Origin: Bacteroidetes bacterium GWA2_30_7
GTDB lineage: Bacteria; Bacteroidota; Bacteroidia; Bacteroidales; GWF2-33-38
Direction: 5' to 3'
DNA length: 19,671 nt
NCBI GenBank assembly: GCA_001768155.1
Contig: MENC01000206.1
Location: forward strand, 21,393 to 41,063
The notes under the pieces were generated by a model, which worked only from the letters and a program-made list of their open reading frames with translations, made no database searches and was not told where the DNA came from. Position numbers and translations under genes: made by a program. Below are positions 1-7,230 of this stretch, one piece after another; position 1 is the first letter of the stretch; each line of letters begins with the position of its first letter.

Positions 1-138
1 ATCTCTATGAATTGTGTTTAATATTTTTATCTCGCCGATTCCTGTTCGTGAATTTAAAAGGGAATCAAGAACTTCTTCAACATTTTTCCCTATAGAAGAA
101 ATAATTCCTAAACCAGTAACGAATACTTTTTTTGACAT
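1..138 (-). CDS. beta-ketoacyl-ACP synthase (FabF-like), N-terminal part only
   Basis: The reverse strand from an ATG at 138 encodes 46 residues beginning MSKKVFVTGLGIISSIGKN and continues past the left edge without a stop. The VFVTGLGIISSIG stretch, followed by a helix and a TGIGEIK segment, is the typical start of the thiolase-fold KAS I/II condensing enzymes. These join malonyl-ACP to a growing acyl chain. The catalytic Cys and two His lie outside the window and cannot be checked. It sits 39 bp downstream of the ACP gene in the same direction, so it is probably the fifth gene of the leftward operon and the second ketosynthase of the set. The family assignment is firm; activity is not shown. 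Confidence 0.8.
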   Translation of the reverse strand, partial: MSKKVFVTGLGIISSIGKNVEEVLDSLLNSRTGIGEIKILNTIHRD

Positions 139-177
139 TTTCAGGTAATTTGGAATTATTTATGAAATCAATTCAAA

Positions 178-432
178 TTATTTTTTGTTAGCTATAATAT
201 ACTCCGCCATTGATTTAACTGAAAAAAAGACTTTTTTACCATCTTTTGGGTCTTCAATTTTTAGTCCATAGTTTTTTTCTAAAAGCACTATTAATTCAAG
301 TGCATCAATAGAATCAAGACCTAAACCTTCTCCAAACAAAGGAGCTTCTGCATCAATATCATCGGGCTGAACATCCTCAAGATTAAGCACTTCTATAATC
401 TCTCCTTTTAGCTTACTTATTAATTCTTCCAT
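178..432 (-). CDS. acyl carrier protein
   Basis: This is an 84-residue acidic protein of normal ACP length. The phosphopantetheine attachment site is visible as GLDSIDALEL with Ser41, preceded by the acidic helix and PLFGEGLGLDS loop, and followed by helix III and a SVKSMAEYI helix IV. It should carry acyl intermediates in the cytosol for the flanking ketosynthases. The stop of the KS-like gene upstream is only 2 bp from this ATG, so the two are almost certainly co-translated. The insert KDGKKVFFSV before the last helix resembles ACPs dedicated to secondary pathways (pigments, aryl polyenes) rather than the housekeeping AcpP, but that distinction is inferred from context. Confidence 0.93.
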   Translation of the reverse strand: MEELISKLKGEIIEVLNLEDVQPDDIDAEAPLFGEGLGLDSIDALELIVLLEKNYGLKIEDPKDGKKVFFSVKSMAEYIIANKK

Positions 433-434
433 TT

Positions 435-1070
435 TTAATATTTTGTGTAAATTTTCTTTAAATTTTCGGTATCAAAAATAATATCTTTTGAACCAATTGT
501 ACTCTTTTCGATAATATAAATAATTGCTTTATACGAATTTTTATCCACATCGACCCAACCTGTTATGCAACAATCTGTTGAAAAATTATTCAAAAGTGTG
601 TTTACATAGTTGAATAAAAGGTTTTCATCAAATTGGTTTGAAATGAAAAAAATATTTTCTCCATAAATTTTATGTCTTATTGAAATTTCGCCGGTTACAA
701 TATTTGGCAAAGTATATACAAATACTGACGGACTGGGGAAATAATTATTTCTATCAATTATAGAGTGTTGGTGTTCCCTATCAGTATCAAGCGATGCAGC
801 TTTATTTGAAAATACAATTGCAATATTTTTCGAGTCATAACTTTTTAAAATTCCTGTTTGATTAATCAATAAATCTGCTGCCACAAAACCAAGTTTGCAA
901 AGTTTATCCATTTTAAAGAATTTCAGATAATTTATTTTTGAAAATCGGTATGTAGCTTTTATAAACTCGTTAAAATCTTGTGATTCGTTTCCTTGAAAAA
1001 AAGTTTCTCCATTAATAACAGTTTTGTTATCTTTTATTACACAATATGCTGAAATATAATATTTTATCAT
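435..1070 (-). CDS. short beta-ketoacyl-synthase-like protein lacking the active site
   Basis: This 211-residue protein resembles only the N-terminal half of a ketosynthase. Recognisable parts are KMDKLCKLGFVAADLLI (the usual helix before the first strand pair), IAIVFSNKAASLDTD, and SPSVFVYTLPNIVTGEISI followed by HKIYGENIFFISNQF. In the neighbouring complete KS the last segment reads IIVSNACISG with the nucleophile; here SNQFDE stands in its place, so no catalytic Cys is present. The C-terminal half with both His motifs is missing too. It overlaps the upstream KS by 4 bp (ATGA), which suggests coupled synthesis and perhaps a complex. Similar short KS-like proteins are, as I recall, found in Bacteroidetes flexirubin/aryl-polyene clusters. 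A structural or chain-length-factor-like role is inference. It does not look like a recent pseudogene, because the frame is intact and tightly packed in the operon. Confidence 0.6.
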   Translation of the reverse strand: MIKYYISAYCVIKDNKTVINGETFFQGNESQDFNEFIKATYRFSKINYLKFFKMDKLCKLGFVAADLLINQTGILKSYDSKNIAIVFSNKAASLDTDREHQHSIIDRNNYFPSPSVFVYTLPNIVTGEISIRHKIYGENIFFISNQFDENLLFNYVNTLLNNFSTDCCITGWVDVDKNSYKAIIYIIEKSTIGSKDIIFDTENLKKIYTKY

Positions 1071-2200
1071 ATTTTATCAAAAATTATAGAAGCATTACAA
1101 CCTCCAAAACCTGATGCAATTTTTAAAATTTTATTCAGCTTAACTTCCTTATGTTTTTCAATAACTTTCAAATCTTCGCTAACTCCTTTATTTTCAAAAC
1201 CAAGCGATGCAAATAGAAAATTATATTTTAATGAATATATTGCTAAAACTGACTCTGCAATTCCTGCAGCTCCTAACGTATGACCAAAATAACCTTTATA
1301 ACTATTTACATAAGAATTAAGCAATCCTGCACGACTAATTGCAATTGCTTCCATTTCGTCGTTATAGGGTGTGGCAGTACCATGTGCCGAAATATAATCA
1401 ATTTCGATTGCTTTTATTCCTGAAAAATTTAAAGCTTTTTCGATTGAAATATACAAACCCTCGCCTGTTTTTGAAGGTCCCGAAATATGATTTGCATCGT
1501 TTGCCGAAGCTCCTTCAAGTACTTTTATATTCGACTTTATTTCTGATGATAATATTATTGTTGAAGCTCCTTCACCAAGGCTAAGTCCATCGCGAGCAAT
1601 GTCAAAAGGTTTGCAAGGTCCAAAGCTTAATGATTTAAAAGACTGAAAACCTGAAACAACAAATTCTGATATTATATCACCTCCAATTATTATGGCATTT
1701 TTGTATATTCCTGATGAAATTAAACGTTTTGCAGTATTTATTGCCAAGACACCTGATATACATGCATTTGAAACAATTATAGGTGTGTTTGGATTATTAA
1801 AAAAACTTGAAATAATGCTTGAAGCTTTGTCGATATAAACTCTTTCGTAGTCGAAATTGCAATTATGTTTTAGCAAATCAATGTTGCCTTTTGTTGTTGA
1901 GATAATAAAAATTGTATCGCTTGAGTTTGTATTAACCGAACAATTATTTAATGCGTTAGAAGCTGAAAAAATACAAATTTGCTCAAATCTTGTAAATTTT
2001 TGTATATCTCCGATTTTTGAAAATTCATCTTTCAGTCGCTCACTATTGATTAATGATGCAAAAAATGGTTCTGTCCAAAATTCAAGGTTTTTGAGTTTTG
2101 TAATTCCAGTTTTATACCTTTTTATATTGCTTACATTTTCGTCAGTATCAAAGCCTAACGATGTAATAATATTATCTGAAATTACAAAAACTTCTATCAT
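1067..2200 (-). CDS. beta-ketoacyl-ACP synthase, complete catalytic triad
   Basis: This is a 377-residue condensing enzyme of the KAS I/II family, slightly shorter than FabF (about 410). The Cys-His-His triad is complete: Cys147 in SNACISG, His273 in SAHGTATPYND and His307 in GHTLGAAG. The DGLSLGEGA loop and the C-terminal SGFGGCNASI glycine-rich strand are also present. It should catalyse decarboxylative Claisen condensation on ACP-bound chains. The N-terminus (MIEVFVISDNIITSLGF) is divergent from housekeeping FabF, and the protein is less conserved than a primary-metabolism enzyme usually is. It lies second in the leftward operon, 43 bp after the thioesterase and overlapping the KS-like gene by 4 bp. 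The precise product cannot be read from sequence; an aryl-polyene/flexirubin-like polyene is the best guess. Confidence 0.88.
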   Translation of the reverse strand: MIEVFVISDNIITSLGFDTDENVSNIKRYKTGITKLKNLEFWTEPFFASLINSERLKDEFSKIGDIQKFTRFEQICIFSASNALNNCSVNTNSSDTIFIISTTKGNIDLLKHNCNFDYERVYIDKASSIISSFFNNPNTPIIVSNACISGVLAINTAKRLISSGIYKNAIIIGGDIISEFVVSGFQSFKSLSFGPCKPFDIARDGLSLGEGASTIILSSEIKSNIKVLEGASANDANHISGPSKTGEGLYISIEKALNFSGIKAIEIDYISAHGTATPYNDEMEAIAISRAGLLNSYVNSYKGYFGHTLGAAGIAESVLAIYSLKYNFLFASLGFENKGVSEDLKVIEKHKEVKLNKILKIASGFGGCNASIIFDKI

Positions 2201-2243
2201 AATTTTACTCTAAAACGAAGACAAAAAACGCCACGATTATTCA

Positions 2244-2684
2244 CTATTTTATTTTCATTTTTTGTTTCCATTCTTCAAAAAAAGCAGGGATTGTAAGCTG
2301 AAGTTCACCGTTAACATTTAAAAAAACCTGAGTACTGCTACCGGTAGCTACAAGTTCGTTGTCGGATTGGCGGTAAAGTTTATATTCGTGAATTATTTTT
2401 GCAGCCTCTGAATCAATATAATATGTTTCAATAATTACTTTTTCACCATAGCGAAGAGGATTTTTATAATTACATTCGATATTTACAATTGGAGCAAAAT
2501 ATCCATTTTTATATACATTCAAATAATGCAATCCATGCTCTAATCCGAAAGATTCTCTGCCATCTTCAAAGTATTTTACATAATTGCCATGCCAAACAAT
2601 TCCCATCGAATCAACATCACTAAATCTGATAGTTACTATTGTTTTAGACACTATTTTGGATTCAATGTTTTTCTTTAATTCCAT
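2244..2684 (-). CDS. acyl-CoA/acyl-ACP thioesterase, 4HBT hotdog family
   Basis: This 146-residue single hotdog-fold protein is of usual 4HBT/YbgC length. The signature RFSDVDSMGIVWHGNY carries the candidate catalytic acid Asp25, followed by YFEDGRESFG on the long hotdog helix. These enzymes hydrolyse acyl-thioesters from CoA or ACP in the cytosol. It is the first gene of the leftward operon, directly behind a strong promoter-like sequence, and is followed after 43 bp by a ketosynthase. In aryl-polyene and flexirubin loci a thioesterase of this family commonly accompanies the ketosynthases and ACPs, which is why I link it to a specialised acyl pathway rather than to the Tol-Pal YbgC role. No tol/pal gene is nearby. 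The substrate is unknown. Confidence 0.87.
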   Translation of the reverse strand: MELKKNIESKIVSKTIVTIRFSDVDSMGIVWHGNYVKYFEDGRESFGLEHGLHYLNVYKNGYFAPIVNIECNYKNPLRYGEKVIIETYYIDSEAAKIIHEYKLYRQSDNELVATGSSTQVFLNVNGELQLTIPAFFEEWKQKMKIK

Positions 2685-2703
2685 AATTATTTTTTGAAGT
2701 TTA

Positions 2704-2735
2704 CAAACCTAGTTCAAATTCATTATTTTAACAAA
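2704..2735 (-). promoter_or_regulatory. Bacteroidetes-type promoter for the thioesterase/KS/ACP operon
   Basis: On the reverse strand, TTTG (2732-2735) is followed after exactly 20 bp by TAGGTTTG (2704-2711), matching the Bacteroidetes -33/-7 consensus TTTG-N19-21-TAnnTTTG. The -7 box ends 19 bp upstream of the ATG at 2684, giving a short A-rich leader of roughly a dozen bases. This is the best-matched promoter in the window. Confidence 0.7.
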
Positions 2736-2771
2736 ACTATATTTGGTTTTGTTAACATGTTTTCAATAAAA

Positions 2772-2801
2772 AACCTTCAAGGGTTTGAAACCTTGAAGGT
2801 T
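2772..2801. repeat. perfect inverted repeat, AACCTTCAAGG arms
   Basis: The arms are AACCTTCAAGG (2772-2782) and CCTTGAAGGTT (2791-2801), perfectly complementary over 11 bp around an 8-base loop. Palindromes built on AACCTTCAAGG are, from memory, dispersed intergenic elements in Bacteroidetes genomes. It has A-runs upstream but no long T-run on the downstream side, so it could act as a bidirectional terminator or simply be a REP-like element. Confidence 0.7.
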
Positions 2802-3147
2802 GATTGAAGAATGTTTTTAAAAAATAAACCTATTAATATGCTTAATTGAAATAAATAATTCAAAGGTATGAAGTTTGAACAAATATGGTTTTATAAGCAA
2901 GTAAAAGGTTCATTGATTTAAAAGAAAGCATTCTTTTTATTATTAATATTTTATTCAAATATAATAGAAACATATCTTAAATTTCTAATATTTTATTAAA
3001 CGATGGATATTGATTATTTAACGTATGGTTTTATTGATTTAACGCAAAAAAAAAGAAGTAAGACTATTTTTTATCTACCTTAAAATTTCAAATAATTAAT
3101 AATTAGATAACTAGTATCTCTAAGAAAACGGTGTATTTTTAGAAATA

Positions 3148-3238
3148 ACATTTCGATAAAACTCAATGCACCGCAAATTTCAATCTTCAAAAATCAAATA
3201 AATCACAAATTACATTTCGGCAAACTCAACGCATGGCA
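3148..3238. repeat. two degenerate copies of an ACATTTCG...CTCAA...GCAA repeat
   Basis: The copy at 3148-3175 (ACATTTCGATAAAACTCAATG then CACCGCAA) and the copy at 3212-3238 (ACATTTCGGCAAACTCAACG then CATGGCAA) match at most positions with a one-base length difference. Both resemble decayed versions of the TTTCGACAAGCTCA-type intergenic repeats seen in many Bacteroidetes. The resemblance is from memory; only the internal duplication is seen directly. Confidence 0.45.
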
Positions 3239-3323
3239 ATTACCTGATATTCAAACGATTTTGAGAATTAGAATTTATTTGATATTTGTTTTTTGTTTTT
3301 TGGCGTTTTCTTACTAACACTAA

Positions 3324-4574
3324 CTACTTTATAATCTTATTCAAAATTCCTTTTGCAGCGTCTTTATGAACTAAAATATTCATCATTTTTAGTTTTATAT
3401 AATCTTCACTAAAAAATCGATAACCTTGAATAGGACTGTCAAACGAACTGCTACCAGAATCTTTAACCACAAACCAATATTTGTCATCAATTTTTTTACA
3501 CCCAATAAGGTGAATGCAATGGTCGTCAGTAGTTGTGCTGTTGCTTAATCTGAACTGGCGAGAATCTTCGTTTATAAATTCAGAAGGAATATCAAAATCG
3601 GGAATTACAGCAACTCCTAAATCCCTAAAATTTGCAACTTCGCTAACATCGCCACAAATGCTAATCGAAAATTTATTCTCAATAGATTTTACAATTAAAT
3701 CGAAATATTCATCTAACGAGATATTATAATAATTATCGTCGTGCCACCAGTTGTCAGCTTCTATTAACTCATGCTTTTCGTTATATTTAAATTCTTTGGT
3801 TGACATAAAACTATAATAATCATTCACTTTCAATTTCAGATAATCATTTAAAAATTGAATTGGAGTGTAAGCAGCATTTTTATAGTTAAATTTTTCAGGT
3901 GGAACTCCAATATAATTATTCAAAATATTTTTTATTGATTTTGCAACAAGGTCTTCGTTCCACCGATTATTTTGTTTAACTTTTTTCAAATATTCGTTCA
4001 TTTCATCGAACATTTGGCTATGATTATAAAATATTGCGTCTGATGTTTTTCCTTTATAAACTTCAAAAGGAACAATTCCATATTTTTTGCATATTTTTGT
4101 AACTGCATTAGCCTCCGAACCCTCAGTAAAAGAAGTTTCACCTCTGGTTTTTACAAAATCAATTGCACGTTCAACATATTCCCAATAAACAATATACATT
4201 TCTGAAAATTTAACCTCAACACCAGTAATTCTTTTTACTTCAGATTCTAAAAATGAGGTAGTTGAGAAGCACCAGCAAGTACCTGTCATTCCTTGTGATA
4301 ATGGTTTATTATGCCAGATTAATTTATATAAAGCTGTGTCATTTGGAAATTTATTATTTTGAATATCACAGCTTAAATATTTTGTAATTGGTTTTATGCT
4401 ATCTGATTCATTTTTAATATTATCTTTTAATATATAATTTTCATAATATCCTGATTTATAATCCTCAAAAATAATTTTATCTTTATTTATTTGTGCAAAA
4501 ATGATACTACAAAAACAACAAAAAATAATAATCATTACTATTCTTTTAAATAAATCTACAATTATTTTTAACAT
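3324..4574 (-). CDS. secreted C1B-type cysteine peptidase (bleomycin hydrolase/PepC-like)
   Basis: I choose the ATG at 4574 (416 residues) because MLKIIVDLFKRIVMIIIFC opens a normal signal peptide ending near IIFAQ. The ATG at 4643 would add 23 residues in front of it (439 in total). With the 4574 start the catalytic Cys is Cys100 in TGTCWCF, preceded by the oxyanion Gln in LSQGMTG. The His is His352 in DDHCIHLIG. The position usually held by Asn (KNSWG in papain-like enzymes) reads KDSGS, with Asp372. A C-terminal GYRFFSEDYIKLKMM block followed by VHKDA resembles bleomycin hydrolase/aminopeptidase C relatives of Bacteroidetes. It should act outside the cytoplasm as an amino- or endopeptidase. 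It lies divergent to the repeat protein at 4651, with about 76 bp between starts. Activity with Asp in place of Asn is uncertain. Confidence 0.8.
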   Translation of the reverse strand: MLKIIVDLFKRIVMIIIFCCFCSIIFAQINKDKIIFEDYKSGYYENYILKDNIKNESDSIKPITKYLSCDIQNNKFPNDTALYKLIWHNKPLSQGMTGTCWCFSTTSFLESEVKRITGVEVKFSEMYIVYWEYVERAIDFVKTRGETSFTEGSEANAVTKICKKYGIVPFEVYKGKTSDAIFYNHSQMFDEMNEYLKKVKQNNRWNEDLVAKSIKNILNNYIGVPPEKFNYKNAAYTPIQFLNDYLKLKVNDYYSFMSTKEFKYNEKHELIEADNWWHDDNYYNISLDEYFDLIVKSIENKFSISICGDVSEVANFRDLGVAVIPDFDIPSEFINEDSRQFRLSNSTTTDDHCIHLIGCKKIDDKYWFVVKDSGSSSFDSPIQGYRFFSEDYIKLKMMNILVHKDAAKGILNKIIK

Positions 4575-4598
4575 AAATGAAATAATTTTTTTACCTTG

Positions 4599-4630
4599 CA
4601 AATTAACTAAATTAATCATTACATTGTAAA
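4599..4630 (-). promoter_or_regulatory. weak promoter candidate for the C1B-type peptidase
   Basis: On the reverse strand TTTA (4627-4630) is separated by 20 bp from TTAATTTG (4599-4606), one mismatch in each box from TTTG and TAnnTTTG. The site fits only if translation starts at 4574, and so mildly supports that start. It would overlap the leader of the divergent gene at 4651. Confidence 0.3.
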
Positions 4631-4650
4631 TAAATTTAATCATAAATTAT

Positions 4651-6876
4651 ATGAAATCTCACATTTTAACTATCTTATTTATTGTCAGTTGTAATTTTGC
4701 ATTATTTTCTCAAAATATAGCAATAACTGATGACGACACATACACAGCTAATAGTTCTGCAATGCTTGATGTAAAATCTTTAAGTAAAGGTTTGTTAGTT
4801 CCTCGATTAACAACATTTCAAAGAACTTCTGTAACTTCCCCTGCAACAGGCTTATTAGTTTTTGATACCAATTTGAATAGTTTTTATTATTGGAACGGAA
4901 CATCATGGACAAACCTTACTTCGGGTAGTGCAAGTGGTATTTGGGGTTACTCAGCACCAAATATTTACTTAAATAATACCAATGATAAACTTGGTATAGG
5001 AACAGCAACCCCTTTTGGTAAAATGGAAGTTAAATCAGATGTATCACTTGGAACAAACGACCCAATTTTTCAGGTAGTAAATAACAATGGCGATACAGTA
5101 TTTGCTGTATATCAGCAAGGTGTGAGAGTTAATGTTGAAGATGGTGTAGGCAAAGCAACCGGAAGCAAAGGCGGTTTTGCAGTTGGCGGATTTAGTCCTT
5201 CAAAAGGTATTGTAACAAATGAATTTTTAAGAGTTACACCCGATAGCGTTAGAATTTATATCGAAGACGACCCAGCTAAAGCAACTGGAAGTAAAGGCGG
5301 TTTTGCAGTAGGAGGTTTTAGCCCATCTAAAACCTCAACTATTAATTACTTAGATCTAACGCCTGAAAATTATTTTATTGGACATGATGCCGGAAGTGCA
5401 ATTACAATTGGTTTATACAATTCATTTATGGGTTATAATTGTGGACTTAGCAATACAACTGGTAGTTATAATACATTTATGGGTTATAAAGCTGGAAATA
5501 AAAACTTATCGGCAGAAGGTAATATTGCAATTGGAACTTATGCAGGTGAAAATAATGTTAGTGGTTGGTATAATGTATTTGTTGGATTTGATGCCGGTAA
5601 AAAAAATCTTGCCAGTAATAATACTTTTGTAGGAACAGGCTCGGGTCATGAAAATACTATAGGTTTAGATAACACTTTTTATGGGAATTCTTCTGGTTAT
5701 GGAAATTCTACGGGAAATGACAATACATATATTGGAGTTGCATCAGGGGGCTATAATTTTACTGGAAATTATAATACACATTTAGGCTCTTATTCGGGAG
5801 GCGGTGGTGATATTTATCAGGAATTTATTGGAAATTATAATGTTTTTATTGGTTATAAAAGTGGGGATAAAATAATCAGTAATTCAAAAAATACTTTTCT
5901 TGGAACTTTCAGTGGCTATAATAATCTGTATGGAAATCGAAATGTTTTCTTAGGATTCAGAGCAGGATTTAATGAAACAACTTCTGACAAACTTTACATT
6001 GCAAATGGAGCAACAATTGACAGCACATTAATTTATGGAGATTTTTCTAATAAAGTATTATATACCAAAGCTAAAGTATCAATAAATAATACAACGACAC
6101 CTACATCATATCTTGAAGTTGTTGACAATAGTGTTGGAAACGATGCACCTTCTATATTAGCTCAACATAGTATTTCTAATAACTGGGGAGTTGGATTAAC
6201 TGCAATTGGCGGATATAAAGCTATTTTAGCTCAAAACACTTCTACATCGGGTTATAATTATGGAATTGATGCATCTGCAACAGGAAGTGGTGGGACAGCA
6301 AATTATGGAATATATTCAAATGCAACAACTGCCACTACAAATTATGGAATATACTCAACAGCATCGGGAGGAACAACAAATTGGGCAGGTTATTTTCAGG
6401 GAAATGTTCATGTAAATGGTACATTATCAAAAAGTGGAGGAACATTTAAAATTGACCATCCACAAGACCCCGAAAACAAATATTTAATTCATTCATTTGT
6501 AGAAAGTCCTGATATGAAAAACATTTATGATGGTGTTGTTACTCTTGATAATCAAGGTAAGGCAACAATTACATTACCCAGTTATTTTAGTTCATTAAAT
6601 AAAGATTTTCGTTATCAGTTAACAGCAATCGGAGCTGCTGCACCAAATTTACATATTGAACAAAAAATTCAAAATAATTCATTTACAATTGCAGGCGGTT
6701 CGACAGGGATGGAAGTATCTTGGCAAATTACAGGTAGTAGAAAAGACCCATATGCAATTAAAAATCCTATTATGGTTGAGCAAGAAAAACTTCCCGAAGA
6801 AAAAGGAAAATATTTGAATCCCGACTTATATAATCAACCTATTGAAAAATCAATACATAAGATTTCTGAAAAATAG
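4651..6876 (+). CDS. secreted repeat protein with YadA-head-like repeats and conserved C-terminal domain
   Basis: This 741-residue protein starts with a signal peptide (MKSHILTILFIVSCNFALFSQ). The next part has the SSAMLDVKSLSKGLLVPRL and GLLVFDTNLNSFYYWNGTSW blocks common in Bacteroidetes surface or fibre-like proteins. GIGTATPFGKMEVKSD follows at about residues 115-130. A 19-residue segment occurs twice (167-185 and 209-227). From about 250 to 440 there is a run of short repeats of the type YNTFMGYKAG / NNTFVGTGSG, like the left-handed beta-roll of YadA heads. A Gly/Thr-rich YGIYS section follows. The last 150 residues, from FKIDHPQDPENKYLIHSFVE, form a compact domain that I recall at the C-terminus of other such proteins. 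There is no obvious T9SS sorting domain. Trimeric assembly and adhesion are inference. Confidence 0.8.
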   Translation: MKSHILTILFIVSCNFALFSQNIAITDDDTYTANSSAMLDVKSLSKGLLVPRLTTFQRTSVTSPATGLLVFDTNLNSFYYWNGTSWTNLTSGSASGIWGYSAPNIYLNNTNDKLGIGTATPFGKMEVKSDVSLGTNDPIFQVVNNNGDTVFAVYQQGVRVNVEDGVGKATGSKGGFAVGGFSPSKGIVTNEFLRVTPDSVRIYIEDDPAKATGSKGGFAVGGFSPSKTSTINYLDLTPENYFIGHDAGSAITIGLYNSFMGYNCGLSNTTGSYNTFMGYKAGNKNLSAEGNIAIGTYAGENNVSGWYNVFVGFDAGKKNLASNNTFVGTGSGHENTIGLDNTFYGNSSGYGNSTGNDNTYIGVASGGYNFTGNYNTHLGSYSGGGGDIYQEFIGNYNVFIGYKSGDKIISNSKNTFLGTFSGYNNLYGNRNVFLGFRAGFNETTSDKLYIANGATIDSTLIYGDFSNKVLYTKAKVSINNTTTPTSYLEVVDNSVGNDAPSILAQHSISNNWGVGLTAIGGYKAILAQNTSTSGYNYGIDASATGSGGTANYGIYSNATTATTNYGIYSTASGGTTNWAGYFQGNVHVNGTLSKSGGTFKIDHPQDPENKYLIHSFVESPDMKNIYDGVVTLDNQGKATITLPSYFSSLNKDFRYQLTAIGAAAPNLHIEQKIQNNSFTIAGGSTGMEVSWQITGSRKDPYAIKNPIMVEQEKLPEEKGKYLNPDLYNQPIEKSIHKISEK

Positions 6877-6918
6877 AAAAAATAATATTAAAAGTAGTGA
6901 AAATTTAATTTGTTTATT

Positions 6919-6926
6919 TATCTTTG
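6919..6926 (+). promoter_or_regulatory. -7 box of the rpmE2 promoter
   Basis: TATCTTTG matches the Bacteroidetes -7 consensus TAnnTTTG exactly. It ends 25 bp before the ATG at 6952, leaving a leader that contains AAGGA just upstream of the start. No clear -33 TTTG is seen at the expected distance, so the match is half-supported. Confidence 0.5.
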
Positions 6927-6951
6927 CACTTTGAAACAAATATTTAAGGAA

Positions 6952-7212
6952 ATGAGAAAAGATATTCATCCAAAAGGTTATAGATTAGTTGCGTTTAAAG
7001 ATATGTCAAACGAACATACTTTTATTACAAAGTCAACTACTCAAACAAGAGATACAATTGAAATTGAAGGCGTTACATACCCTTTAATTAAAATAGAAAT
7101 TTCTAATACATCTCATCCGTTCTATACCGGTAAAATGAAATTAGTTGACACAGCAGGTCGTGTTGATAAATTCAAAACTCGTTATAAAAAGCATTACGAA
7201 AATAAAGAATAA
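6952..7212 (+). CDS. rpmE2: type B 50S ribosomal protein L31
   Basis: The product is 86 residues from MRKDIHPKGYRLVAFKDMS. The HP-YR-VAF-D core, and SHPFYTGKMKLVDTAGRVDKF near the end, identify L31. The zinc-binding Cys residues of the A type are absent, so this is the zinc-independent B form. It sits at the ribosomal subunit interface region. I reject an upstream TTG at 6910: it would add 14 residues (FIYLCTLKQIFKE) not seen in L31 and would start within the -7 box. AAGGA lies directly before the chosen ATG. A strong terminator follows 18 bp after the stop, so the gene is probably monocistronic. Whether a second, zinc-binding L31 exists elsewhere cannot be seen here. Confidence 0.95.
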   Translation: MRKDIHPKGYRLVAFKDMSNEHTFITKSTTQTRDTIEIEGVTYPLIKIEISNTSHPFYTGKMKLVDTAGRVDKFKTRYKKHYENKE

Positions 7213-7230
7213 CATTCGTTTTAAATATTT

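Larger units (their letters stand above)
2685..3323. other. 639-bp gene-poor spacer with repeats
   Basis: No open frame with convincing coding character is visible on either strand. The region holds the thioesterase promoter at its left end, a perfect 11-bp inverted repeat at 2772-2801, and two degenerate direct repeats at 3148-3238. The rest is AT-rich filler. It separates the leftward biosynthetic operon from the leftward peptidase gene. Both genes are transcribed in the same direction, so any terminator for the peptidase must lie here too, but I see no hairpin followed by a clear T-run in the leftward sense. Confidence 0.6.

Noticed and set aside
1339..2213. Two forward frames of 81 and 118 codons
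   Set aside because: They lie antisense to the well-supported ketosynthase gene, have no family features and are biased mirror images of its codons.
2868..2921. 17-codon frame (MKFEQIWFYKQVKGSLI) with AAAGGT upstream
   Set aside because: Too short, in AT-rich spacer, with no promoter or conservation evidence.
5378..5632. Forward frame of 84 codons within the repeat protein
   Set aside because: It is the out-of-frame reading of the repetitive beta-roll region; its apparent repeats come from the DNA repeats of the real gene.
6910..6951. TTG-initiated N-terminal extension of L31
   Set aside because: The first 14 residues are not L31-like and the codons overlap the -7 box; the ATG at 6952 has AAGGA in front of it and gives a normal type B L31.
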